Assembly (NCBI RefSeq): GCF_963678975.1
Contig: NC_089280.1
Coordinates: 21,766,916-21,830,915, forward strand
Reading direction: 5' to 3'
Length of the DNA stretch: 64,000 nucleotides
From: Dysidea avara
Taxonomy: Eukaryota > Porifera > Demospongiae > Dictyoceratida > Dysideidae
A program made the position numbers and the translations under genes. Every line of letters begins with the position of its first letter. Position 1 is the first letter of the stretch. The notes under the pieces are model-generated. The model was not told where the DNA came from. It ran no database searches and saw only the letters and a list, made by a program, of their open reading frames with translations. This document shows positions 48,860 to 59,798 of the stretch, piece after piece.

Positions 48860-49819
48860 CCAAAACTATTTGTGTACGTGTTAGTTTTATATATATATTT
48901 TTTGGTTTTCTGTTGTAGTAGTAGTAGTTAACTGTATTCAGTAGATTTTGTGTAATTATGCTCTCAGTTCTCAGACGAAGAACAATGTTTGCAGTCATTA
49001 ATGAATTAGAAATCCTTTTCAAAATTTTCAACCACCAATGAAAGATGGGAAGGTATGGTTTGGGTTCTCAACTTGTTGTATGAATTAAATTATCAAGGGA
49101 GTACACACACTCAATAAAACTCTTCATAGTTGTAGCAATAACTTTGTTAAAACCATTGTCTATGGTATGCTAATGATGTGTATATAGCATGGGGAGGGGC
49201 TCTCCATTTAGATTACTGCTGGAACAGGACACACTTTAGTTTGGCAGCACAAAAGTAGTGAGTAGTACAATTTACAGTAATGTAAACTTGCACTCATTTC
49301 TTCAGGAACTAGAGTGTAAAAATTATTTTAGCAGTTAGATATATATACTCTAAAGAAATAAAACCAGACTATCCTGTTTTTTACTCAGAAAAACTTTAAT
49401 TTTATCACGAGAAAATAATGTAAATAGTGTTTGTTCTTCATTTCCATTTGCAAAGGAACACTTTCATATCTCAGACAATACTTATTGAGGAAAATTGAAT
49501 GTGAGGTCCCCACATCACTTGCTGCTGTTGAAAACTCCCTCTGGTCCTGGCTGTGCCCCTGAATAATCGTTACTTGTTTATCAGTACTGTGAATATAAAA
49601 CCTGGAGTTTTTGTTTTATAAACATGCCCATAGTATGGTAACAACCAAGAGTATACATACAAAATTTGAACTCTCGTAAGTGCATCTCTTAACTGCATGT
49701 GTCAGGTAGAAGGAACGGAATGTATGTGTAATTATACAATGCGATGCAATTCAAATTTGTAAGTATTATATTTATGTAATTAATGTCTCCTTAAATGTAC
49801 CTTTGCCCCTCAATGTGTG
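48860..49819. other. SLC44 3' UTR and tail-to-tail intergenic region
   Basis: Possible SLC44 polyadenylation signals are AATAAA at about 49113 and 49354. No exon is recognised. The GP63-B stop on the opposite strand is at 50307. Confidence 0.45.
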
Positions 49820-50220
49820 AGGCAGCATAGTCAAGTGGCTAGAGCATTGGTATGTTAATCATTGCTGTTGCTTGAGCAAGAAACTCTACCCAGCTGTTTA
49901 CTGGGGAACTGCAGGATGCAGCCCACCCAACAGTAACATCAGTGGGTACCTTGTGATAAACTGGAGAAACAAATGCCAAAACTGCAGCTGTCCATGTCTC
50001 ATGTTAGGGTGAATTAGACCCGGTGTGACTTCGGTTCCCACACCTCTATGGAACAGCCTGCAGGTTACTGGTCCTACCCCAGAAGGATTTGCCTGCACTG
50101 ACTCTTAACACCTGAGTAGTGCACAGGTGTGGTTCATTTGATAGGCATGACTGTGCTAAACCATTAGCCAAGGCAGCTTTGCTTTTGTGTACATGTGTGT
50201 GAGTGTCTTTCAAACTACAA
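49820..50220 (+). repeat. SINE-like element with tRNA-like head and TG tail
   Basis: The head GGCAGCATAGTCAAGTGGCT..AGAGCATTGG resembles the A-box half of a tRNA (TAGTCAAGTGG). A clear B box is not seen. The 3' part (CAGGTTACTGGTCCTACCCC..GGATTTGCCTGCACTG..AAGGCAGCTTTGCTTTTGTG) aligns with 37950-38110, and both end in TG-rich tails. Confidence 0.55.
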
Positions 50221-50306
50221 TAGAATTATATATGTGACTTCACTGTTTCAAAGTCAAACTAATAATGAATAATTAAACCTAATCAGTGCAACTCTGATCT
50301 AGGATC

Positions 50307-53300
50307 TCAGTCGAACATAACAGCCACTAGACCGAATACCATTATCATAGTGAAGTACACACTAGATATTCCACCAAATGCTTCAGCCTACAAAGTCAAC
50401 AATTTTAACATGCACTCATTGTACTAATAATGTGTACAACTTACTCCACCACCTCCAGCTCCTATACATAAAAGTGCATATAATAAACATGTTAGTGCCT
50501 TTTACAGTAATTCACCTTGTGTACAAGTCCGTACTCCAAACACATCCTCATTTGGCACAGTTCTACTACCACAGGTGGTCACACAAGGAGCACTTAGTCT
50601 ATTAGTAGTGTCACGATAAAAAGTAGTATCTTCACAAGCAAGACAATCTGAGTTGAGTGGTCCATTACACAAGGAACATCCAGACGGACAGGCTATATGT
50701 TCAAATGAAAGTATTCATTATTATGATCAACGCATGTATTTACCTGAACAGCCTCCACTAGAACGAAGGTAGGTGCTGCCACTACAAGTGTTGCTATCTA
50801 ACAAACAAGTACTTGGTCCATTTCCATTGAGTATCCTTCCAGTAGAGCAGGTAAGACAGAAGGCAGGATTTTGTGCAACATTGCAACTAGCACAGCTGGG
50901 ATCACACACTATAACAAGCATGGTAGGTGAGGTTGCTCAATTAAGGTGTTGTGTCACTCACAGGGTGGAGGTATCGGATCATTCGATGGTGACAGCATAT
51001 CAATAGTGCTCCTTGCGCAGGCATAGTTTAGAGGTGGACACTGGAGCTGTCCATTATTCACCGTTCCCCCAGTATAACACCATTCAGTTTGACCTGTAGC
51101 ACATATTTACATACAAAGGATTTATTTATGTGAATATGGTTACTTACCATTTATAGTAAGAGAAAATGCCATTAATTCAGTGCCCTGAATTTGAACACAG
51201 CGATGTACAATACAGTTAGCAAGGGAATCAGTATTACGATTGGTGCTCTCCACACATATTGAGTTCGGACCTAAATCAGCTATTGGGATAGCTGTATAAA
51301 ACAAAGTATGGAATTACTGAAATCGTAAGTTTCATATTACTGACAGACTGTAGCTGTTGGATTGGTGCAAAGTTGAGCTGGGATGACAACAGCACAATGA
51401 TCAAAGAAGGTTGCTTGTGTACATAATCCCTGTATAACGCACTCATAATATCCTGCACAAAGCATATACACCTACAGCTGACTGGTAGTCGTAAGCACAC
51501 TGCATACTGGTGTCACAACATGGAGTACAGGAATAAGGGTATGATGTACTGTTACAATTGGCCGTAAGAAAACCACATCCTTCATCTGTAATATGACCAT
51601 AGTCCCATACTGGATACACCACACTGTCACACTACTTACTAGCACCCCATAACAGTTTCTCTTGGGATACTCCAGCTTCATAGTCCACTGTATACCAGCC
51701 ACTATCTTCAAACACACTGAGAGTTTGTCTACTGATTACTGTAATACTGAAACAATGGTAAAGTTTATGTATGTCGTAGGGTTTGCTTACGAAGCAAGCT
51801 GGTCGTAAAGTATTCCATTCATAATTTCTGGGAAGAGAACACGAATCTCCCAATGGCTGCTATATTCCGCACACATAAGAGTTGATAAGCATAATAATAT
51901 TATAGCTATAACTAACCTCTGTGTCAGTTCACTACCTTCATTTTCAAGGAGAGGACCACGGAGAGTAGAACAGTTGTAGTGATCTCTAGCAGCTAGAACA
52001 ACCTGGTTAGTTAGCATACGTATGTACACCATCATTGCGTACAGCAAACAAGCACAACAAACCTTGGGAGTTGTAAGGATCAGCACATCTTTTCCTTGTA
52101 TACGTTGTGTTTGCAATGCATTTCTATGATCTGGAAACCTATAATGGCACGACAGAATAGGGCATTTGTGACCTCAATTACCTATACCTTTCAAATAAAG
52201 ATCGTAAGAAAGCCAAAGCATGCATAGTCTCGTGAATAAGTAGTGTGTCGATAAAATCAGTGCTAAATCTGTCAAGTGCCTGTGTTGGAGGATGAACTAA
52301 ATACACACTGCATGACTGAAGGTTATAACTTGCCGTTGGACAAACATTGACATAACCGATGATAGGTATGTTGCCAGCTGCTGGTAAAACAATACATGGG
52401 CCAGCATATGCGACAATGAATCCACCCTGGCAAGTTTCTGTTAGTAAAATAACATAATATAATATAATAATACTATTGTCTTTTCCAATTACCATCATTG
52501 ACAGAAACAACATAGTAGAGATAATCGGCATCTACTCCAGTTCCACTGGGCTCAGTATGATCTTGTGGAATCAACACATGAGGACCACACATACTAACTG
52601 ATGATGGTGCACGAATATTCTGTCCAAATGGCTCAACAGATAAGGTCCTCTGGAAATAGTTCAGAGCATTCATCACTGGCCCATCATTAGCTTGTAGTCG
52701 GGGAAGTACTCCAGCTGATATGTTGGCAGTGACAAAATAAGGTAAGATGCGGATTGGTTGACGTGCTTGTCTCTTTTCTCTTCCAACTCTTCTCATATTA
52801 CTAGAATGGATTGGGTAGTTTACCTGCATGGTTGAAAATGTTTTAAAACATGTGTGTAAGTGCTAGTATCATGCATCACATTATTGTTTTAAGGACCTGC
52901 ACAAGGAATCTTATCATAATATACTCCATCTAACATTGATTGCATTACAAGCACTCCCTTTATACAAATGTTTGATTATCACAGTCGCATGCAGGTATCT
53001 GTGTCAGGGTATAAAGATAATAATAGTGTGTACTAGCTACTATATGCATGCTTCTTGAGGTGAGTACAAAATCTATAAAGTGCCGGTACATGTGGTCGTT
53101 AGCTGTTATACATATCGCAGCTAAAACCGTAGCTACATGCATGCACACATGAACTCCAAACTTCTTTATTTCGTTATTAGATTTAAAATCTAGGCATGTG
53201 CATGCAGGAGCTCATAAGTGCTACAATGTACACAACACAACACAATGAACGTAACACTCAGCATATCGCCAGATGCATAAAGTTACAGTACAACACACAA

Positions 53301-56300
53301 AAGAAAACAAGAACAGAACAAATTAAATACTTAAAGTGTTCCAATCATGTGCCTTTTAATAACCTGCTAAAAGGTGATGATGCAATAAAACCACTGAGCA
53401 GCAGTGAATAAGGATTAGCAATGTCTGGAGTACATATTGTCTAAACCACACATTGGTTCTCACACAAATTTGTATGTTTTTCAAAGTGTCTCACAGACTT
53501 ACAGTTCCTTGTATTGAAATGAAACTTGGACACTGTTTACCACCTATAGAACTAGCAATTGACACAAAAAGAGTGAAAATAGCATGTTCATAGGTGAAGA
53601 TATGGCTTCAAGAATTAGTACGTGTTGTGGTGAAGAATAAGCCTGTTAGTCACAGAAACACTTGCTGTAAAGATCCTAATGTATCAGCATCCAGTCCTAC
53701 AAGCCATAATCAATCCTTAATGACAGTGTAGTAAAGGTCAAATAATGCTATACTCCCATTCTGCTACTAGATACTAGACTTTGCTGGGGTCTGTAACTTA
53801 CTGTTATAATTGATTTTGGTTTAAACTGTTATCCTATGTGGTCTGTGGCAATGCTAATGTGAGTGTCAGTAGTAATAAAGGTTGAATTTTATCAAGTCAT
53901 AGTGTAAGATGAACTACAGGTACTCGATGACTAGTTTTCATATCAAAATGATCACAGTGCAGCAAGCTTTATGATTACACTGCTGTTATGCATGTGTTCA
54001 ATGGTTTTCCTTACTAGTGTGAAACAGCATTTGCAATACCTCAGAACACTTTAACAGGGTGCCGATAAAGGAGTGCTTATTACCATGCTACATGCACTGA
54101 GTGCACCCATACAAGTAACGAGCAAGGGCGTGGCACTTATTACATCATTAAAAAATCACGTGAAAAACGCATCCGCCATTTTTTGAGGGCAAAAGTAACA
54201 AGTGATGCCGTCGAGTTGCTGTGCTGTTGAGTGCCGAAATCGTTGTAAAGCGGGAAAAGTTACATTGTACACCTTCCCTAAGAATCTGGTGCGAAGAAGA
54301 CAGTGGATACAAGCTATTCACCGTGAAGCTTGGGAACCAACTCAGCATTCTCGGGTCTGTGGAAGGCATTTCATTTCAGGTAGACACGGGATGAAAGTGT
54401 GTAATAGTTATACTGTAAATAATCAGAATGCTGCTTGGTTAAGTGTAATATTTTGTGAATGCACTACAACCACTACTGAAGTTTTTCTGTATTTTACAGG
54501 AAGACCTTGCAGGTTGAAATGGGATCCTGACTATGTTCCATCAATATTCTCATTTAAAGAGAGAAATGAAGAAGCAGATAAAGATAAGTTGGCTAGAAGT
54601 CATAGATTGCAGAACAGGAGAAGGGGCTACTCATCAAGTACACGCTTGAGTACACGTAAGGCATCACGAAAGTGCAAATCAACTACTACTCGTGATCAGG
54701 TGCCACAAGTTGAAAATGCCGAGGAGTTGATGTCGACAGGAAATGATATAACTGATAGCACTGGAACAATGGATAATGAAATTTTAAGTAGTGCTGTTGA
54801 GACCATGGAGATTGACCATGAGCAGCATTGTGATGGTCCTGACAATTCTTCTGTGTTACATCAGCCCCGAACGCTTTCACATCTAGCAGAAGAATGTCTT
54901 AAGGGATACATACCTTCACTTGTAATGATCATTCATAAGCAGCAGCAGATTATTCAGCAACGACATCACGTTATTGATGCACTTAATGATAAAAAGGTGT
55001 CACTGGAAAAATGTCTAGATGAACAAAAAGAGTTAACTGAAATGGTGAAAGAAGAGCTGCAGACTGCATCTGTATTACTCAGCCCCTCTCTCCGAATGAA
55101 GGATGATGATGAACAAACTTATTTTTATTCTGGTTTGCCATCATATTCTGCATTTACCACACTACTTGCTTTGCTTTCTACTGTTTTACCTCCTTACGAG
55201 CACAGAGGAATAAGTCATAGTGACCAGCTTCTGATGGTCTTGATGAAACTGAGACGGGCAACAACGAATCAGGATCTAGCTTATCGATTCAGAATTGATG
55301 TAACCAGAGTGTCTAAAATTTTTCATCAGTGGATTGATACAATGGCTTTTCAGCTAAAGCCTCTAGTAAAATGGCCAGAAAGAGGAATGATCCGGACCAC
55401 TATCCCTGACTGTTCTAAGCCAAAGTATGCCCGTACAACATGTATTATTGATTGTTCAGAAATCTTTATTCAACGCCCATCTTCATTAGCAGCAAGAGCC
55501 GAGACATATTCTAATTACAAAAGTCATAACACTGTGAAGTTTCTAATTGCTATTAGCCCCACGGGTGCAATTATCTTTGTTTCTAAGTGTTGGGGAGGAC
55601 GTGCCAGTAACAAACACATTACTGCACACAGTGGGTTTTTGGACTAGCTGATGCACGGTGACTTGGTTTTAGCTGATAGAGGTTTTGATATAACCGAACC
55701 TTTAGCTCTTCGTGGTGCTTCACTAGCAATTCCTCCTTTCACAAAGGGAAAACCCCAACTCTCACAGAGGGAAGTGGAGACAGCTAGAGAATTGTCTAGG
55801 GTGAGGATCCATGTGGAACGAGCCATTGGGAGGCTCAAAAACTTCAGAATTTTACAGTCAACTCTACCAATCACCCTGGTGAAATCTGCTACTGATGAAG
55901 AATTTTGTACCATTGATAAGATCTTATTTGTATGTGCTGCATTATGTAACTTGCAACCACCTTTGGTTTAAAATTATGTGAAGAAATTATATACGCCACA
56001 ACATTTTAGTTCATCAGTATGTTATAAAGAATTCACAAATCTAAAACTGAACTATGATGCAGAATATAAAATGGGACAGTACATAATCACATATTAAGAA
56101 AATCAAATATTACAGTTAGGACAGAACCAATCTCCTCTAGGGGCTCGCTTTATGCCAACACATTTGAAGTGAAACCATGAAATCTTACACTCAGAATTAT
56201 CACAGCAAATCATCTTTCCATGCTCACCTTGACAAAAACAGTATGTAACTTCTTCATTGCTGGTGGCTGCTACAGTGGTGGAGCTGGACAACTCACTTGC

Positions 56301-58585
56301 ATCTAATACATTGCAAGTTAGGATTTCTGGTAACATAATTTCTACATAAAACTTCGTTAGCTTTTTAATCAAACTTTCAGTGAAGTTAGAATTTACTTCC
56401 ATTCGCTCTATTAGAATTCCCTCGGGTGTCCATACAACAAAATCACAGTACTGTTTGCAGCTAACTACAAGCTGTCCCTGTACCTGTGTATAATATTTGT
56501 GATTCTGACGAAGCCCAGTTTCATTTAAAAATGAGTTTTTCAATCTGTGAAGCTGTGATGGGTGAGTACCTTTACCCGAAAATGGGCACTTAATCTCCAC
56601 GATTCCTTGTCCACCACAGCAACTACATTCTACCAATGCATCTGGGCTTGCACCCAAAAAAAGGATATTGGGGGTTAACAACCAACCCAGTCAATGTACA
56701 CCGGAATCCTTGATGTAATGATGACATTTTGGCAATGTATTCTCTCCTTGCTGTGTCTTCTTTTTCAACTCCCCATTTAATGGCCGGAATGTGACTGATG
56801 TCCACATTACATAGCAACCTCTTTATAAGACTATCAGGACTATTTTTTTCCTTGAAAGTGAAGACATCGTGGAACAAAGAAGCAGTAATACGACCTTGTC
56901 GTTGACTATACCAGTCACTGATTCCATCACGGGTGTTGTGACAATTGATGAATCAACACTTGAGGATATCATTCCTGAGTCAGTTACAGAATCTACAATT
57001 GGTGTACCAACACTTGATGTCACTTTGGATAGCTGAGAATCGTCATCAGGTTTTGGAACAATAGTAAAGACAGAAGCATGGGGCAAACAATTATTGATTG
57101 CACTGTAGAGTGTTTCTGGTGGTATTTGTGACAAATTTCTTTGCTGCTTTTTAGCTGAAGAAGTAAACTCACTGCAAGTCTGTTTTCTTTTAGAACTGTG
57201 TTTAGGCTTTACAAAATTAATATTTCTGACTTCAGCAGGATTTATCTGTAGAAAGATAAAAATTTATAAACACTATTACCTAATTCGTAAATACAGCAGT
57301 ATGATAACTCACATTTTCTTTATACCAGTTGTTCCAATTACAGCTTGTGGAGGTGCACGATGGCTTAGTAAGACCCAATCGAACAGCAGTTTCAACCTTG
57401 AAAAGTATTGCCGCTATGTGACTGCACACTTCACCCAGGCTACATATTAAACCAAGAATGACAATATATCTGTACTACCATGTAGAACTTACCCGGCTTT
57501 GCAAGTACAATGTGCTGTTATAACTTCAGCATCAGCCTTCTGCAATATGACCCAGGCCTTATGGGCTTGATCTGGAGTCTTTTGACTGGGGTTCACCAAA
57601 GCTTTTAGGATGACATGATTCCCATGCCCATAGCAGTAGACAGTGCGGACATGACCGTTGCAAAAGTAGTTGTACGCGTCCAGAGACTTGTGGGCTTTCA
57701 ACTTTTCCTTGGTATAAGGCCCTCTGGTTTCGATTAAATATGAATATAAATCACCATACACCAGATCTGGCCACTGTGTCATATCATCCGTCCACGATTC
57801 CTCGCCAATAGAGTATGGATCAGGTAGTACTTCATCACGTATTGTGAGCTTTTCAACATAGCGTCTTTGTGCTAAATAATCTAACGATTTAAAATACTCA
57901 GAAGTCATAATTTCAACATTCGCTTTTGCCCTCAAAAAATGGCGGATGCGCTTTTCACGTGATTTTTTAATGACGTAATAAGTGCCACGCCCTAGATCGC
58001 ACATAGTCTTAAACTAGTTTCATAGACTTGTGGCAAAGCGTAGGCCAAATAATAGGAAGGTAATCCATCCGCCATAGTACTCCAGTGATTACGCATGCAA
58101 TAGCTAATTTACATTCCATAGCTTCTGGTAAAGTGGTCTAGAGGTTCACTCTTTTACAATAGGTAAGTAGACAAAATTACACATCAAAACGCTCCTTTTC
58201 CGGCACTTTTAAGCTCCTGGGGTGTATGAAACAAATGGTTTAAGTGTTTTCTTTTGAGTTTTAGCTGCATTCGTTTCTTGCATGCCGCCCCTTGCACCCA
58301 CCCCTGCAGACGAAAATTTGGCGCGACTTAAGTCGAATCAGCAAGCAAAGCAGGATGGCAGACAAAGTTTTGGTGTAGCTAATATAGTACAATATAGTGA
58401 ACAGCTGATTGGCTAATAAATTTGGCGAATTTCCTCAGTCGATTCGCCAAACTTTCGTCGTCCCGCCCCTTACTGACCTTTCCTGATCCACACTCCGCGT
58501 ATTTACCAAACCCTGCATTAATCTCATGAGCAGGAACAAAGGTGATTTCGACTACTAACACTAGTACACAGAGACTCCAAATCAT
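50307..58585 (-). CDS. Leishmanolysin-like (GP63, peptidase M8) metallopeptidase B, paralogue of GP63-A
   Basis: Sixteen exons on the minus strand: 58478-58585, 52493-52823, 52334-52437, 52188-52279, 52063-52138, 51917-52002, 51791-51859, 51640-51746, 51476-51585, 51345-51429, 51148-51291, 50962-51093, 50744-50908, 50516-50692, 50445-50461 and 50307-50387, giving 627 residues with all phases matching. Exon phases equal those of GP63-A except that the last exon is split by a 57-bp intron. Intron 3 is a GC-AG intron (GCAAGT donor). Features: signal peptide, furin-type site GREKR (50-54), zinc motif HETMH (197-201), third zinc His268 in [31 protein letters not shown], Cys-rich repeats ([15 protein letters not shown]) and a hydrophobic tail [18 protein letters not shown] suggesting GPI or membrane attachment. 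Exon 10 ends at a GTCAGT donor chosen by phase. Intron 1 (5.65 kb) contains the 54125-57993 transposon. It is predicted to be a surface or secreted protease. Confidence 0.88.
52824..54124. other. GP63-B intron 1, part left of the transposon
   Basis: About 1.3 kb with no exon, foldback or recognised repeat. It is AT-rich single-copy-looking sequence. Confidence 0.4.
54205..55971 (+). pseudogene. THAP-domain DDE transposase with one premature stop
   Basis: Exon 1 is 54205-54379 and exon 2 starts at 54500. The 120-bp intron has GT-AG ends and happens to be open in frame, so retention would not break translation. THAP zinc finger residues: [10 protein letters not shown] at the N-terminus and CGRHF at residues 53-57, followed by the VPSIF-type end. 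A basic linker and a coiled-coil-like stretch precede the catalytic core: first Asp in [12 protein letters not shown], second Asp in VLADRGFDI, Glu in [16 protein letters not shown] at 55645-55647 interrupts the frame between the first and second catalytic Asp, in the conserved [15 protein letters not shown] stretch; the frame then runs on to TAA at 55969-55971. Without the stop the protein would be about 548 residues. As it stands only 440 residues are made and the active site is incomplete. Confidence 0.85.
56103..57908 (-). pseudogene. SWIM-YqaJ nuclease-PHD protein of the transposon, frameshifted
   Basis: Minus strand. Exon 1 is 57493-57908 and exon 2 57313-57439, both GT-AG; exon 3 runs from 57245. 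Exons 1-2 form a SWIM zinc finger (CTCKAGLGEVCSH). Then come a low-complexity Ser/Thr-rich linker, a YqaJ-type exonuclease domain ([45 protein letters not shown]) with the PD-D/ExK-style Asp, Glu and Lys in place, and a C-terminal PHD finger ([34 protein letters not shown]). Two reading-frame changes break it: one at about 56930-56965 just before DWYSQR, and one at the 7-base homopolymer 56656-56662, where one base too many shifts NPQYPFFG away from LGASPD. I found no intron that would repair either. In ISL2EU elements the partner nuclease is thought to assist transposition; its exact role is not known to me. Confidence 0.8.
57994..58477. other. GP63-B intron 1, part right of the transposon
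   Basis: No coding exon. Contains a small palindromic MITE-like stretch near 58420-58460 (TTTGGCGAATTTCC / TCGATTCGCCAAAC), with a related TTTGGCGCGACTTAAGTCG at about 58318. Confidence 0.4.
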
Positions 58586-59474
58586 GACGTCCTTGCAAAG
58601 AATGACAATCATCAACCACGTGCTAAAATCTCCCGCCCCTCGGTATACAATATTCTGCACTAGTATATACTATAGTATCCGCTGCACAATTTTATTAAAC
58701 TTAGTGCATGGCAACCATGCAGGGGCGGATCCAGAGTTTGGCACCAGAATAGTAGGCATATGCATGATATGGAGCATGGGGTCTGGGGGTGCAGCTCCCA
58801 GATATTTTATATGTTTCTTCAGGACTGAAAATTTTGATGTAGCCGCTATATATATATATATAGAGCAGTTTTATGCACAATTATCTAAATCATGCATATT
58901 GCTTTTTAAGTGGTATGCATTGATCAAAACTTGCAAGGATCTGTGACAGTCGTGAGTAACAGGATGACATATGCAAAGGAGTGAAAGGACCATGTGTATT
59001 TCGTTTGCAAAAATAATCAGGAAAAAGGCACAACGTGTGGATCCTGCATGTTCACATACATATAATTATACAACTCAATCATTATAAAAATAATGATAAT
59101 TAATCCAATGTTTATCTGAAAGCTTCTTAAATGATGATATTGAATCGGCATTCTGGTATCAGCCGTTGATTACTCTGGTTGAAGACATGTAGCTAAGACC
59201 TTACATTTTTTGTGAAAATGTTCTTTAGCTAATAATTTGAAATTGTGACCTCTAGTAGATGTGTAGGCAGTCAGAGAGAAGACAAAAGATGCATCTGTAA
59301 CACAGCACATTTATTCGAGCGAGTTAAAGCTACCAACAATTCACTCTTTCACACACAACTGACTGTACAAAGAAAACCAAACCTATATATATACCTATTC
59401 ATCTTATCAGTTTTACAAAAGGTGTTGATTATACAAAAATATAAAATAAACTATAGTAGCTAGTGAGTTACATT
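58586..59474. other. GP63-B upstream region with a decayed MITE end
   Basis: This must hold the GP63-B promoter; CACGTG is at about 58617. Bases 58722-58800 carry GGGGCGGATCCAGAG followed by GGGTCTGGGGGTGCAGCTCC, a pairing of two motifs also seen at other short elements in the window. (TA)n at 58849-58862. No gene or divergent partner like SLC44 is seen here. Confidence 0.4.
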
Positions 59475-59798
59475 CAATCAAGAGTACATAATAATAGAAG
59501 AGGGAGGAGAGTGTCTAACTCTCAATATACTCCACACAAACACACTGTGCTCAAAACCCTCCTACTTCAATCCATAAAACTTCTAGTAATAAATCAATAC
59601 CTTTAAGTGAACAGAAGACTATGTTGATATTTCCTAATTGAAGCAGTAGAAGTGCTACAACCTCCTTCATAGAGCAAGCCATTTGTCACCTTTGGTGGCT
59701 ATAGTTGATTGCGCAAGGTCTGAGCGCAGTGAGTTTGGTGAATCCACTGAAGTTAGGCACTCTCCTCCCTACTCTATTATTATGTACTCTTGATTCAA
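59475..59798. mobile_element. ~325-bp foldback MITE
   Basis: The left AATCAAGAGTACATAATAAT..GGGAGGAGAGTGTCTAAC is inverted at the right (GTTAGGCACTCTCCTCCC..ATTATTATGTACTCTTGATT). It is the same family as 24827-25158. Confidence 0.75.

Larger units (their letters stand above)
54125..57993. mobile_element. ISL2EU/Harbinger-like DNA transposon, two convergent genes, 3.87 kb
   Basis: Terminal inverted repeats of about 70 bp run from 54125 (AGGGCGTGGCACTTATTACA) and end at 57993 as the inverted copy. They differ at only a few bases (for example CATCATTA versus CGTCATTA). Inside, a THAP-DDE transposase gene runs inward on the plus strand and a SWIM-YqaJ-PHD gene inward on the minus strand, meeting near 56000-56100. 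A THAP/DDE_4-type transposase paired with a YqaJ-type exonuclease is the known ISL2EU (IS4EU) arrangement. Both ATGs lie about 10-15 bp inside the repeats, which carry CACGTG and CCGCCATTTT motifs and probably act as promoters. The flanking dinucleotides (CA left, AG right) do not show an obvious target duplication. High repeat identity and few lesions suggest a recent insertion into GP63-B intron 1. Confidence 0.85.

Noticed and set aside
54380-54499. Treating these 40 codons as part of the THAP transposase
   Set aside because: They separate CGRHFISG from the RP..VPSIF end of the THAP domain and have GT-AG ends, so they read better as an intron that happens to be open.
55605-55650. A mini-intron that would remove the TAG at 55645
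   Set aside because: The segment encodes a conserved transposase stretch (NKHIT..SGFLD), so splicing it out would delete functional sequence; a nonsense mutation is simpler.
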